This document shows positions 12,346-22,889 of a DNA stretch of 64,000 bases, in pieces. The position numbers were made by a program, and so were the translations under genes. Location of the stretch: positions 1-64,000 of the forward strand of contig JAOTOM010004835.1 in assembly GCA_034440615.1 (NCBI GenBank). The letters are read 5' to 3'. The DNA is from Ashinkailepas kermadecensis (Eukaryota > Arthropoda > Thecostraca > Neolepadidae). Numbering within the stretch: the stretch's first letter is position 1; every line of letters starts with the position of its first letter. The notes under the pieces are model-generated. The model did no database searches and had not been told where the DNA came from. It saw only the letters and a list, made by a program, of their open reading frames with translations.

Positions 12346-12614
12346 CAGTGGCAGATCCGGGGGAATGGGACTGGTGTATGTTCTCCTCCGCCCGCTTCCC
12401 CTCCCCCCCAACCGCCACGAAAGCTGGTGCCCCTCCAGCCGGAAATAGGCGCCCCTCGGAGTAGGTTCGAGAAGGTTTGCACCCCGTTCAAATTTTTCAT
12501 CCAGAGGCGCCCCTCGAGGTACTTTCGCAACAGCACCCCTCCGAAGAAATAGCACCTCCCAGACAAGTGCCACCCCCCCCCCCCCCCCGATGACAATTGC
12601 TGGATCCGCCCCGG
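12346..12614 (-). mobile_element. hAT-type MITE (family 2)
   Basis: Ends are CAGTGGCAGATCC on the left and TGGATCCGCCCCGG on the right, diverged forms of the CAGGGGCGGATCCA terminus. The flanks GCAATCAC (12338-12345) and ACAATCAC (12615-12622) match at 7 of 8 positions, a convincing TSD. The interior includes a C17 tract near 12572-12588 and GGGGCGCC-type short repeats. Non-coding. Confidence 0.88.
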
Positions 12615-14261
12615 ACAATCACGCATTACGTATTCCTAGCTCTGAATTTACAGATAGCAAAGATGATCCTTATGTGGCCAAGATCCTCATCGTATATCCT
12701 TAAACTGGCGGTCTCGTTTATAATTACATGTCCATGGGAAATATTCTGCCTCCTCAATCCTCGCATGTTAGCGGCACTTTGCCACCCTCACCAGTGCACG
12801 GATAGGCCGTGGTTGTTACGGCCCCCTTAGCATTTCAAAATGGAGAATTAGCGACGTGGAACAAAACCAGCGTATTGCACGTCACTAAATCCCGCGAATG
12901 GTGTCGCATTTTTGTATCTTGAGTCAATGGGTGATATCCCAGGTCACTTTAAACGTCAATGTTTGGCAAAAATTGACCGAGCACAGTACGCGACTGGGCA
13001 CACCGGCAGGGGTCCAGCACGGCCCCCGCCGATAAAGCCTGGAACGTTGGCGCATTCGGCAGCCTGGCCGGGGCCCAACACAGGCCTAGTCCATCATCGC
13101 GCGTTATATCAACCTCGCATTTCGCTGCTATGCCAATCGTCCGCCCACCCAGCGCCCAGTCAGGGCCCAGTCGGGGCCCAGTCGGGGCCCAGCTCCGTAA
13201 CACAACGCGCTGTCAACCATGCCACGCGATGAACTCGGCGTGCTGCATGCGTATTGTGGTGATGCCTGTGTGACACTATGTCCGACGCATGAAACATTTA
13301 GAAAGCATACCTTTACGAAAACTGTGGATGCACTCCTGATTCATGTTGTGGCCGTGCGAGACGGTCTTCTACCCATTGCTCATCGGCGCTATGGCATTAT
13401 AGTAGTATCAACCCATTGAGTTTTAATAGTTGGGCGCTATGAACGCGCAAAATGCTCCGTTTTCAAGACGTTGGAGGCCGGTTACTCCAAGGTCACTCTT
13501 GGTGCAGTCGGTCATCAATTGGAGGTTTGTGAGTTCTGTCATTGATTAAATATTTGAGATGTTAGATTGAAATATCGAAGACATTTTCATTCATTCAATC
13601 CACAAATGTGGACGTATTGGGCACACCTTTCGGTGATCATAGGATCAGGTTTGGAAGGAGGGGCTCCTCCTGTATATTTGGTATTCAGAAGATTATCCTC
13701 CAGAAGTTTCTTCTTCTTCTTTTGAGGTTGAATGGCAGTGAATGTACGTCTGGCAATAAATTGGTCGGTGATCAAGTGCACAATATTCATTGGAAAGTGC
13801 AAATTGAGATTCTGATGTTACAAGTCGTGAAGAACGATATCCGGTAAATGTGTGCTTTAAGGTGCTTTATGAATTCTTGGAATGTATCATTCCAATGCAA
13901 TGTTTATGAAGGTGACTAAGATGATGGGACCACTAATTTTCTGTGCAAATGTATACTTTTCAGGTCGTGAACAAAATAACACCAAAAATGGGCTTTCAGT
14001 TAGATAACAGCATAAAAAGAAATGCTTTAAAAATAAAATAAAAATGCAGCATAACGTAACACTTACCCTTGCATAAACTCCCTTTGGAGAGAACAAAATC
14101 AAAGAAATAATATTAGAAATGCTAAAGCAATTTATATTCTGAGAATTTTCAAAATTAAGTAAAACCTGACCCAATCTAACCTAACCAACATTAGCTGCTT
14201 TTGAAAAGAAATCGTTTTGAAATCCTTTTTAAGAACCCAAAAAAATTTAAACAAGTTTTCC
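12615..14261. other. No recognisable gene; 11-bp repeat at 13153-13192
   Basis: CCCAGTCGGGG is repeated about 3.5 times at 13153-13192. A (TTC)n-like tract lies near 13705-13720. Reading frames are short and show no domain. Confidence 0.5.
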
Positions 14262-14325
14262 AACTTCAAAGACCTAAACTAACCTAACCTAACCAAACCT
14301 AACCAAACCAAACCTAACCCTTGTC
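14262..14325 (-). repeat. Interstitial degenerate telomere-like tract (TTAGG/TTTGG type)
   Basis: Repeats of CCTAA and CCAAA (for example CTAACCTAACCTAACC) correspond on the minus strand to TTAGG, the canonical arthropod telomere unit, mixed with TTTGG variants. The run is short and imperfect, so it is not a chromosome end. Confidence 0.6.
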
Positions 14326-14488
14326 AAAACTCTGCATTAAAGCATTAAATAACTCGCTGACAACTGATTCGTTAAAACTTCTTTCGATTTGATTTGTTTC
14401 ATATTCGTTCTTTTGACGACTTCGTGGTTAGTCAAAAATTATTTGCTCAAAAGAAAAGCATAAAAAACTTGTCTTGCTACCACCTTAA

Positions 14489-15417
14489 CACGCGCCCTGG
14501 AGGGCCTCTGAAAATTACGCGCACTGGAGGGGGGGGGCGGATTCCGCCCTCCCCTAAGATCTCGGCTCCTAGCGAAGCTAGAGGAACGAAATTCGCAGGG
14601 TGGATGGGTATGGTAGTGAACTCAATTGCGTGTAAATTTCATGACCTTAGGTCAATATCCTCAAGGTGAAATGAGGTCAAATTAGCAACATTTTCTGATA
14701 CTGCGTGCCTTGGCTTGTCATCGTTATGGATCGCTGTGATTGTATTTAAATGCTCCAAAATGGGCATCAATGATGTTATGGACATTACTAATGATGCAAT
14801 GCAGCTGCTGGACCCAACATTTGACCTCAGGTCACCTATATAGCACCACTTTATCAGGTCAGTTACCTGTTGCAGTTACCGAAACCGGGCCGCCCGCCCG
14901 ACTGCTCCGTCGGGCGGCTCGGAGCAATCGGCTTCGTGAAGAAAGGAGTGAAGTACATGAATAAAGTATGGAAACGCAATGACAAACAGTACATATGACA
15001 AACAGTAGTGCATGTATGACAACATTCCAGTTGATCAAGTTTGGTTCCATTAATCTGTCATGAACTTGACCTGACTTGACCTCGGTGACCTAAAATGATC
15101 TTGAAACTATATAGCATATCAATATACATCAAACAAGTCGCTAGTGTTGCCAAGAACACTTCCCTTTTGCGAATATACGGGAAGCGCATCAGCGCCGATT
15201 TTTGTGGTCTGGCGCTAGAAATGTTTTTGAATTTAGCGGCCCCTGACTTGAAAAATGTTCGGTCGATTTCCATTTTCTTGCTTTAAACGACGCGCCGGTC
15301 ATTTCTAAGCAGGTACGCAGAAAATTGTGTATATCGACCGGTACAATCTGCAGTTATTTACGAAAAACCGGAGGGGTGGGCGGATTTCGCCCCTCCCCCC
15401 CTCCTCCAGTGCGCGTG
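14489..15417. mobile_element. TTAA-flanked non-autonomous element, copy 1 (929 bp)
   Basis: The element is bounded by TTAA at 14485-14488 and 15418-15421. Termini are CACGCGCCCTGGAGG and, inverted, CACGCGCACTGGAGG. TTAA targets plus short TIRs suggest piggyBac-like mobilisation. Just inside each end is a G/C-tract block (GGGGGCGGATTCCGCC on the left, complementary form on the right). The interior has no transposase frame. It includes a GC-rich hairpin (CGCCCGAC/GTCGGGCG) near 14890-14925. A shorter relative lies at 25209-25709. Confidence 0.65.
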
Positions 15418-15534
15418 TTAAAGCACAATAATACCCAATATCCTCCATGCTTGATTACCCAACTCATTTCAATTCTTCCACATCCAGGACTACAAAGTAT
15501 AAACCCAACCCTTGCTATATGCTCTAGCATCCTG

Positions 15535-15930
15535 GTATCCCCGCCACCGTCGTTGGATGAACCCCGCATGAACTTGAGTTCACAATTGAAATAAAACTAT
15601 CAAACATGCAAATACCAATCCTGTCATCCATAAGTCACATACCATCATATGTATCAAAATAGCTTGATTTAACGTTCTTTCATCTTCATCTTCATGTTTG
15701 AAACATACAAATATTTAAAACTACTTTTCTAGCGAACAAATACCGATGCGCGTCGACCAACGAGGCGAATAATCGTCTTAAATGCGTCGGACAGACTGAC
15801 AATGAAAACAGGTCTTGGCATGGTGTTTCATTTTTATCTGGCCCGGTGCCCCAATGTCCGCTCCAACGGGAGGATGGGGTCCTATCGTGTATTTAAAGAA
15901 AGAGCCCCTTTGAGAAATAGTGATCGAAAT
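15535..15930 (+). repeat. Chimeric copy of repeats A and B
   Basis: Bases 15535-15586 match repeat A (2279-2331). Bases 15587-15930 match the repeat B core (4521-4864). The two are joined at CACAAT/TGAAAT, while the ~75-bp block that follows A at 2332 and precedes B (inverted) at 4440 is absent. This is either the ancestral arrangement or a deletion/recombination product. Confidence 0.75.
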
Positions 15931-16015
15931 CCTGCAATCCTGCAACCTGGTGTTTCTCAGATATGATAATGGAGGAATTAAACATTCCTCACAGTCAATT
16001 CAACACTCCTTCATT

Positions 16016-16203
16016 CATAGGTGTTAGCTTCTGAAAATCATTGTGGTGGGGGGGGGGCAAAATACATGAAAGCAATGGACAGGCCAAAATATATTGGAGG
16101 GGCACACTCCATAGAGTCCCATGTTAAAAGTTCAATTATCGGGGAAAAGGCCAACATCAAGGGGGCACTTGCCCCCTCAAAAGTATATAGAGCAACACCA
16201 CTG
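16016..16203 (+). mobile_element. hAT-type MITE (family 4), diverged copy
   Basis: It starts CATAGGTGTTAGCTTCTG and shares the block order CTGAAAATCATTG...GGACAGGCC...CCCATGTTAAAAGTT with the copy at 21303. The right end CAACACCACTG is decayed. The flanking 8-mers (CCTTCATT, CCTTTGCA) match poorly, so the TSD is unconvincing here. Confidence 0.6.
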
Positions 16204-16519
16204 CCTTTGCATCTAACATGTTTAGTTCCTTGCTTGATTAAATGTGCAGAAGACCTTGATATAAAATAGAGAGCAACATATAATAAATAGCCAACAGCAC
16301 TACAGCATAGATAATACGGGCAAATTAATTGGCAAAAGCAATAATGTCAATGACTTGATGAGGTTGTGCTATGATATCCATGTTTGCCTCAGCTGAAGAA
16401 ATTCAAGAACCATGTCTATACATATTTCAAAAGATCAGGCAAATTTTTGTGTTCAAGTAATTATTGAATTATTGGAGTTTCTTTTTCAAATGCAATGTTT
16501 ATGAAGTAAGTTCACATGA

Positions 16520-17605
16520 TGTTGTACGGCGGCGAGGTCTGGGGCGGGGTCGGTGTGGGGGGGGAGATAGGTGGGGGTGTTGGTTTGGTCTGGAAGGGGG
16601 AAGTGGGAAGTGATAGGGGGGTTGGTTGGTTGGCAGGGGGTGTCTAGTTATATCTGGAAGGGGAAAGTGCGAGGGAGTCATAGGGGTTGTCTGGTCATGT
16701 CTTGGTAGGGGAAAAGGGGGAGGGGTAATAGGAGTGTTTCGAGGTCGCTGGTCTCGTCTTCTGTCGCTGGTCGAAGTGGTCTGGAGTCATAGGCGTAGGA
16801 ACATGAGGGGGTGGGGGGGGCGGTGGGGCCATGGCCTCCCCCACTTTTCAAAGTGGTAGGGCCAGCAATGGTAGCTGCCCCCCCCCACTTTTCCATAATT
16901 GAAAATTAATTGCATGAGAAAATGATAAACTTTGAACAACCAATGACTCAAAATGTGTATACCTGTAACGACATTTTTCGAGAATGCACCCAGGCTGCGG
17001 ATATTGACTTCTTTGGTATGATAATTAAGGTTTCAGTAGCCTTTGTTTCAGCCGCTGATTTTTCCGGAATTATTTGACTTAATACCTAGTGGTTCAAACG
17101 AATTTTTGTCGGAACGCACGCTACCCCACCCCTGGTAAGGAAAATAATTTGGCACCTGCCCCCCCCTTTTTTAAGCGTTCCTACGCCCATGTCTGGAGTG
17201 GTTGGTCTTGTCGCAGTCGTCTGAGTTTGTTGGGGTCAGTGTCGTCTTGGAGGGGTTTTTGTTTGTCTCGTCTTGCTCCATTGCGGTGGTGATGATGTTG
17301 AAGCGTACTGGAGCGCGCCCTTGAGACAGTTGTTTCCGCACGGCCGCCGGCCGGCGGCCATGTTTACTACGCTCACGGGCGCTGGGCGGGTTCTCCCCGA
17401 CCCGTGCCGATCTAGTTTCCGGTGGGCCGGCTCCCAGCCGGTGCGGCCTACAGAGAGCATTATTTATATAAATTTAGTAGTATTTTTTTAAATTAAATTT
17501 TTAATTTAATTAATTTAATAATAATTTATATAGCGAGGCCAGGTTTCTCACTACACCACTTCCGTTCGTGAGTGAACCTAGCTTGGTCGTGGCGCCAGGG
17601 AAGGA
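16520..17605 (+). repeat. Dispersed repeat C, copy 2, split by a MITE
   Basis: The left part 16520-16787 and right part 17192-17605 together match repeat C at 2742-3310, including the 18-bp palindrome (here 17342-17359) and the GTCGTGGCGCCAG end. The 404 bp between them are a hAT-type MITE. An AT-rich insert (about 17461-17530) is also absent from copy 1. Confidence 0.7.
16788..17191. mobile_element. hAT-type MITE (family 3) with exact 8-bp TSD
   Basis: Ends are CATAGGCGTAGGAAC and, inverted, CATGGGCGTAGGAAC, followed by exact flanking repeats TCTGGAGT (16780-16787 and 17192-17199). The 404-bp interior has long G- and C-tracts, CCCCCACTTTTCAAAGTGG and no reading frame of interest. It sits inside repeat C and so dates after it. 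Confidence 0.9.
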
Positions 17606-19489
17606 TACAGGAACCGCGTGGTTGGAGAGACTTAGGGGGTGGGGGTCATAAGAGTAATGGGCGGACATTGGAGTTGGAAATGCGTCCGTCACCGGCCCTC
17701 GTCCAGCTTCGAGGCCCTCTTAAGTGCTAGGGTCCCTGTTGCTTCCCTTCATGTCATCCACCAGCATGCCCGCACGGGTCACCGGACTGGCAAATTGAGG
17801 GCCTAGGTAATAATCCTGGCTCAAATTTTGGCAACGATGGTTTCTGACAGCTAGATGCGTACGCAGAGTTCCAACAGCTCCCACTGGTCCTTAACTACCC
17901 ATAGCTACTTCATGCATGCTCCCACGTAATCCATTCATTTCCATCTTCCATTCCGAACATTCCCTCTCTACTAAAAGTGTTGGCCCGATATTTTCCCTTC
18001 CAGTGGTACGTGCGCAATCAGCGAGTCTTACTCTCTCAGACCGTTGCTTAGGGCTTTCTAGCCCAAAGTTAAATGTTAATTGCCCGTGCTTAAGTCCATA
18101 ACTGTGACCGGCTGACGCGACACTGTTGGTTGTGTATGGTAGACTACTATTTCCGTTACTGCCTTCAAGGCTCGATGACACTGGGCTGCGACATTCCGTT
18201 AGTTTCTGATGGCTCTTATGTCTGGGCTTGGGTAATAATGGCCGACATACCTACACTTTAAATGAGTCAAAGCCTTGCCAGGACTTGCATGCTCGAACTT
18301 GCGATCGGCGGTGACCCCCACAGGTGGTCCTGGGCCACAAATCGGTCGGGATGCCCCCCCCCCCCTATCGTCTTTCTAACCTATCATGCCCGGGGTCATA
18401 TAGGGAGACCCACAAATCCCCTGCCTGTCCTATCCTTGGGGGCTTACGGAACGCCAAACTTCATCTTCCCTGCCTGTGCCAAAATCGAGAGGCCCAGGCC
18501 TACTGGAATAGCGGAGACGGGGAAAGAATGGCAACATGGCCGTTTTTGGCTGTTACCTAAACTGTGCGCACAGATTCATCCAGAACCAAAATTGGGTGTC
18601 GCTGCCTGCGAGCTTAACCATCGACCCCGTCGGGTCTTGCCACCCTCCGGATGCCCTTCCGCGCTCTGTGATCACCAGGCCGGAGGGATTTGCGGCCTAG
18701 AATTACTCAAGTTATCCAGCTGCCCTGTGAAATGTCCAGTCTTTCCGGCACGCTTTCCCACGGATTCACCCAACAGTGTTTCGTCATTTCCCGTCTTCTA
18801 TCAACCATCCTCCGTCTCCTCCGAAGAAAAGAGGGCGGAGGCTATTCGTAGCTCACGTTTGGGCCCATGGAATTTCTCGCCCATGGAAGAGCGGCTTGCA
18901 AACCGTCTCTTCGCTAATATGCGTAAGTCGTCTCACGTTTTCCATCGCAGACGGTAGTCGGGTTCGTCCTGTCCTGTCTTGCCGGCTAGCTTTTAATTAA
19001 GCAACGGACGAACCCGGAATAAATTCACTGCCAAATCCCTCTTCGCACCTAGTACGTTTAGCCACATAATGGTCAGTGCACTGTTCGTTCCCCAACGGCA
19101 CCAACTTAAGGCTTTTGGACCTCCGAATGTTTACCCGGCCCGCAGCATCCAAGGGTAATACATGTACTGACAGGTACAAAGCCTGAGGGCGAGTTTCCAG
19201 CGATTGCACGGTAAACGTTGTTTTTCCCCATCGTGACTGCTTTGCGATATTTCATGGACATCATTGCCGTGAAAAGGAGTTCACATAGCCATACATATGG
19301 TGCAAAATGTGTGCCGCGAATGTACAACTTATTCATCTGGTAGCAGCACTTAAAGAGAGGTGCCGCGTCTCGGACCAAGCTAGGTCGACCTGGGTCAGCA
19401 ACACTACAAGGTCAACTTTCAACTTTGTGTTCCCTTTAGCAACCGGTAATGTGCTGAGGAGCTCTGTATCACCGTGACGCAATGCAGTC
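17606..19489. other. Low-repeat, moderately GC-rich stretch with several unexplained frames
   Basis: This is one of the few stretches where I see no repeat. Besides the plus frame at 18262, minus frames at 17891-18181 (96 codons) and 19106-19378 (90 codons) have balanced composition (for example NKLYIRGTHFAPYVWLCELL). No domain was recognised and splice sites could not be fixed. It might hold exons of an unknown gene or decayed transposon coding sequence. Confidence 0.3.
18262..18957 (+). CDS. Hypothetical 231-codon open frame
   Basis: An ATG-initiated frame of 231 codons, rich in Pro, Arg, Ser and Cys. It has no signal peptide, membrane segment or motif that I recognise. The length is notable for this window outside satellites and LINEs. 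However, the region is GC-rich and a second frame (18324-18560) is also open, so chance is a real possibility. No polyadenylation signal or obvious promoter was found. Confidence 0.15.
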   Translation: MSQSLARTCMLELAIGGDPHRWSWATNRSGCPPPPIVFLTYHARGHIGRPTNPLPVLSLGAYGTPNFIFPACAKIERPRPTGIAETGKEWQHGRFWLLPKLCAQIHPEPKLGVAACELNHRPRRVLPPSGCPSALCDHQAGGICGLELLKLSSCPVKCPVFPARFPTDSPNSVSSFPVFYQPSSVSSEEKRAEAIRSSRLGPWNFSPMEERLANRLFANMRKSSHVFHRRR

Positions 19490-20294
19490 ACGGTGATATT
19501 TCATACTCGAGTAACATTTCATACCGGGACATGTCAATGTCAAACTACAAGATAGAAGGATAGCTTAAATTGCTCGAAGTCCTCGCGCCTCGTCGCTATG
19601 TCTTCGATTTTCATCAAATTGGTGTTATTTGACGTGCCGTGAGGTACTCTAGCAAACTGTTCAGAAATCACATTAATTTTCCAAGTAAAAGGTCGAAATC
19701 ATTTCTTCGGTCGACCGAGTTTCCTCGTTTTCTCACAAAGCTACCCATGTTTGCTATCAAGAGATAGCCCGTGGGCAACCCTCGGGTAACATTTCAACCA
19801 GGGACAGTCAGGTCAAGCCTCAAGGCTAAGGGTTAGTTTAAATGTTTCATTCCACACGTTTTTTTGCTATGGCTTCAATTTGCATGTTGTGGGTGTTATT
19901 CGACGTGGCTTGCCGTATGTTATCAGAATGTTCAGATATCGGAATAATTTCGAAGGTGTCGAAGGTCCGGTGAGTGTACAATGATTCAGTGTAATAGGAA
20001 TAGAAGGATGAGATATCTTTATGTTTGCAGCCGTTGTGATAGGAGGCACTCATATCCGATATGACTCGTAACCTGCTCGTCGTCACCTGCTCGGACAGCG
20101 CTATCATCGCTGGTTTTTATTTACACTGCCACATTGCTGTTCCGGACATATAATGTATAGAACTTTTTCAACTTGTCTGCTTTCCTTTTACTGGTTCAAT
20201 GGAAGTTGTGAAATTTGCAAGAGAAGCCACACTTGAATGCGCAAGATTTGATAACCAGCTGGAGTTCATAACCGCGAGAGAGCAATCTTGTAAT
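19490..20294 (-). repeat. Inverted copy of the 5.36-6.2 kb leader and tandem units
   Basis: Read on the minus strand, the segment reproduces the order at 5357 onwards. First come the leader (CTCTCGCGGTTATGAACTCC), the GGAACAGCAATGTGGCAGTG block and the ACACTGAATCATTGTACAC block. Then follow about two ~285-bp units containing TTACTCGAGTATGAAATATC-like and CTATCTCTTGATAGC landmarks. It lacks the palindromic MITE found in the other copy. Confidence 0.75.
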
Positions 20295-20520
20295 CAGGGA
20301 TGCATCAAGGAATTGTCACGGGGGGCACTTGTCTGGAGGGGCGCCATTTCTTTGGAGCGGCGCCACTGCGAAAGCACCTGGAGGGGCGTCCCTGGCTGAA
20401 AACAAATCGAGGGGGCGGGTTGCACTCGGTTCTTCCCGAAGGGGCGTCTTTCCTTCCAATAGGGTGCCTTTTTCTTTCATAGGGACGCCTCTGGCTGAAA
20501 ACTTCCAGCGGGTACACTGA
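20295..20520 (+). mobile_element. hAT-type MITE (family 2), 3'-truncated
   Basis: It starts CAGGGATGCATCAAGGAATT at the same host junction as the copy at 5356 (ATTACA...ATTGCTCTC). It continues with the family's repeats (GGAGGGGCGCC, GGCTGAAAAC). The far terminus is missing. The shared junction shows the MITE was already present when this block was duplicated in inverted orientation. Confidence 0.75.
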
Positions 20521-21302
20521 AATCAAGCATGGGAAAGGTTATTGTATTCCTATGTTTACTACAATAAAACCATCGTCGAATATTTTCTTGTTTTTTTCCT
20601 GCTACAAGGGGGCAACGTTTAACGTACTTTCAGCATTGCTATGTATTGATTTTGAACTCGGGCCCAACACATACGACATAAACCTAGATGTTCATAAACA
20701 GTGAAAAGAAGGGAAACTTGCTAATTTTGGCAGAACTTTTTGTCCCCAAAATGTCATTTTAACAATGGTAAATCTGAAAACCAGACATTGAAAATGAAGT
20801 GGCTGAAATCCAAGGATTTCTTGTGGGGGGGGGGGGAGGCCGGGCTACCACTCCATCCTGTTTAAACTTCCCGCGTCCCTGGTTTGTTCCCCCCCCCCCC
20901 CTCAATTTCGAAACCGTGGCTGCACCCATGCTTTGGGTGTTACCGCAGTCCAAAATCCATAGTGATCAATTGTTCCATGTCGACAGGAGTCATGCGTAGC
21001 CAGCTCGCTGTACGGCCAATACTATGTGTCCGACTGAGGCACGCAGGGCAGGAACAGCATACACCCGTATATCTCCCTTCACGTCTACAGGGCAAGTTGT
21101 CACGTGACGACCGCAGATGCAACTTACTGCCCGTGAACACTGGACCGCGGTCATCGTCTAGATATGTTGTGACGGAACGCCTGAAAGTGAAGCGGTGCAG
21201 CGTACCTTCCAATGGTGTTGTGAAGTGGCACAGTCCATTTTCCCAATGACTATCCATGTCAAACCCTCCTTGGAAGACAATTTGAGAACGGATTGTACCT
21301 AC
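20521..21302. other. No recognisable gene
   Basis: A G12 tract (near 20825) and a C12 tract (near 20890) stand about 65 bp apart, possibly another decayed MITE. No domain was seen in the open frames at 20884-21249 or 20940-21389. Confidence 0.4.
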
Positions 21303-21495
21303 CATAGGCATAGGTTTAGGTTTCTGAAAATTATTGAGAGGGTGCAATACGCGAAGGCAATGGGCGGGCCCAAATGGATTGAGGGGCATAGCACACAGGG
21401 CCCCATGTTAAAAGTTGAAGCTATTGGGAGGGAAAAACCAATATTTGGGGGGGGGGGGTAGTGCCCTCCCAATAGCAAACAAAGCTACATCCCTG
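21303..21495 (+). mobile_element. hAT-type MITE (family 4) with 7/8 TSD
   Basis: It starts CATAGGCATAGGTTT and ends AAGCTACATCCCTG. Flanks are GTACCTAC (21295-21302) and GTGCCTAC (21496-21503), 7 of 8 identical. The 193-bp interior contains TTTCTGAAAATTATTGAG, CCCATGTTAAAAGTTG and a G13 tract. This is the best-defined member of a family also at 16016, 29206, 34975 and 35344. Confidence 0.87.
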
Positions 21496-22289
21496 GTGCC
21501 TACATGATGCTGGTGAGAGATCGGTCGGACCTTTATGTTCGACAGGATGAGTTAGCTGACTGCCACCTGTTGTGGTGCATCAAAGACATCTTGCCACTTT
21601 CTAGTTTCACTTTGTAATCAAGTCCACCATGCTTCTATCTAACACACCCGACCGCCCCGACAGTGCGCCCACGGCACTGTCTGATCAATGTCGGGGTGGT
21701 GGCGGTACCCTCACGTGCACGACGACTGGAGTACATTGGATCCATGAGCTGTGCATTCCAGCTGTTCTTACTACACAAAATCTGACTCAGCAGAGTTCGT
21801 CCAGCTGAGTCAACCAGATACACCGTCTATACATTACCATGCACGTCTCCAGACAACTGAGGTGCAGGTCGTTGAAACGCTACCTGCAGCTCTGATCCTA
21901 ACTACAGCCAGGCTGTTACGATCATCCTTTTTCATAGCTAACACAAAAATAATGCGCCCAGAATACATTGTGGGCTGCTACTCGGGGCTCAGCTCACATC
22001 AGCGACAGGGATCCACCGCCAGTTCGCCATGTTTTTGATATCGTGCCAATGTTTTGTTGACGATCGAACACGTTAATATCGGTTTGTCCAGATAGTTTCC
22101 CTGAATGATGTTCTGTCAAAGAACTCTTGCATTGTTCAATCGTGACGCCTGGTGCATTTCTACGCCGCACTGATATTTATTGCATGCAAACTCGGTAGCA
22201 CTATAGCACCATATAGACGGTACTCGTCATATAAACGGCCCTCTAAAGGGCACCGAACCTCGCAAAGCAGGCAGGACCTTGAAACACGC
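21496..22289. other. No recognisable gene
   Basis: No repeats, domains or RNA structures identified. Frames are under 100 codons. Confidence 0.5.
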
Positions 22290-22530
22290 GTTGCGGCACT
22301 AATTAAGCACACCGGGAGTTCTAAAAAAAATCAGGAGGCCCTCAAAGCACACCGTGGCCATGCCATCACATAAGGGCCATAAAACAGGCTGGGCCCGCAA
22401 AAAGCAGCATGGTCCCAAAAAGAGACAAAAATGACTGGGCACTAAATAAACATTCGAAAACGTCCGGGTAGCTAAAAATACGTCGGTGCACAAAAAGCAA
22501 TAGGCCCTAAAAAGAGCCGGGGTGGTGGAG
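22290..22530 (-). repeat. Inverted relative of the 30.0-30.2 kb minisatellite
   Basis: On the minus strand this reads as degenerate ~35-bp units (GTTTATTTAGTGCCCAG, then GGGACCATGCTGCTTTTTGC, then GGGCCCAGCCTGTTTTATGG). They align unit for unit with 29990-30230 on the plus strand. The two segments are thus separated copies of one repeat domain in opposite orientation. Confidence 0.75.
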
Positions 22531-22756
22531 TGTGCTGGATGTGTGTGCACAAGTGTACTGGACCCTTAACAAAAATGGATTGGAGCCCTACAATCAGGCG
22601 TGTTATTTTGCACAATTTTTATGGGCATGCCCCCGCCACAATGTTCAATTTTGCCCCTCCAATAGTGAATTTTGCCCCCACCACCACCTCCATTATGAAA
22701 TGGAAATGGGCATGCAGCAAAAAGGATAAAGCTGTGGGCTGCGATCGAAGCGGGAG

Positions 22757-22867
22757 CCCCGATGGCCCCGCCGATGGCCCCTCTGGTGGACCCGCCTATG
22801 GCCCCGCCGATGATCCCGCCGATGATCCCACGAATGGTCCCACCTATGGCACCGCCGGTGGCCCAGG
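22757..22867. repeat. 12-bp degenerate tandem repeat
   Basis: About nine units of GGCCCCGCCGAT type. The plus frame would read repeated G-P-A-D tetrapeptides. It lies immediately downstream (minus sense) of the gypsy Gag frame and may be low-complexity expansion of that element. Confidence 0.65.
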
Positions 22868-22889
22868 AACAGTAGTGATGTCCGACCGT

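Noticed and set aside
14262..14325. A chromosome end
   Set aside because: The telomere-like units are few, degenerate and embedded in ordinary sequence on both sides.
14650..15090. Clustered TGACCT/AGGTCA motifs as nuclear-receptor sites (also 34.4-34.6 kb)
   Set aside because: They fall in transposon-derived DNA with irregular spacing and nothing downstream to regulate.
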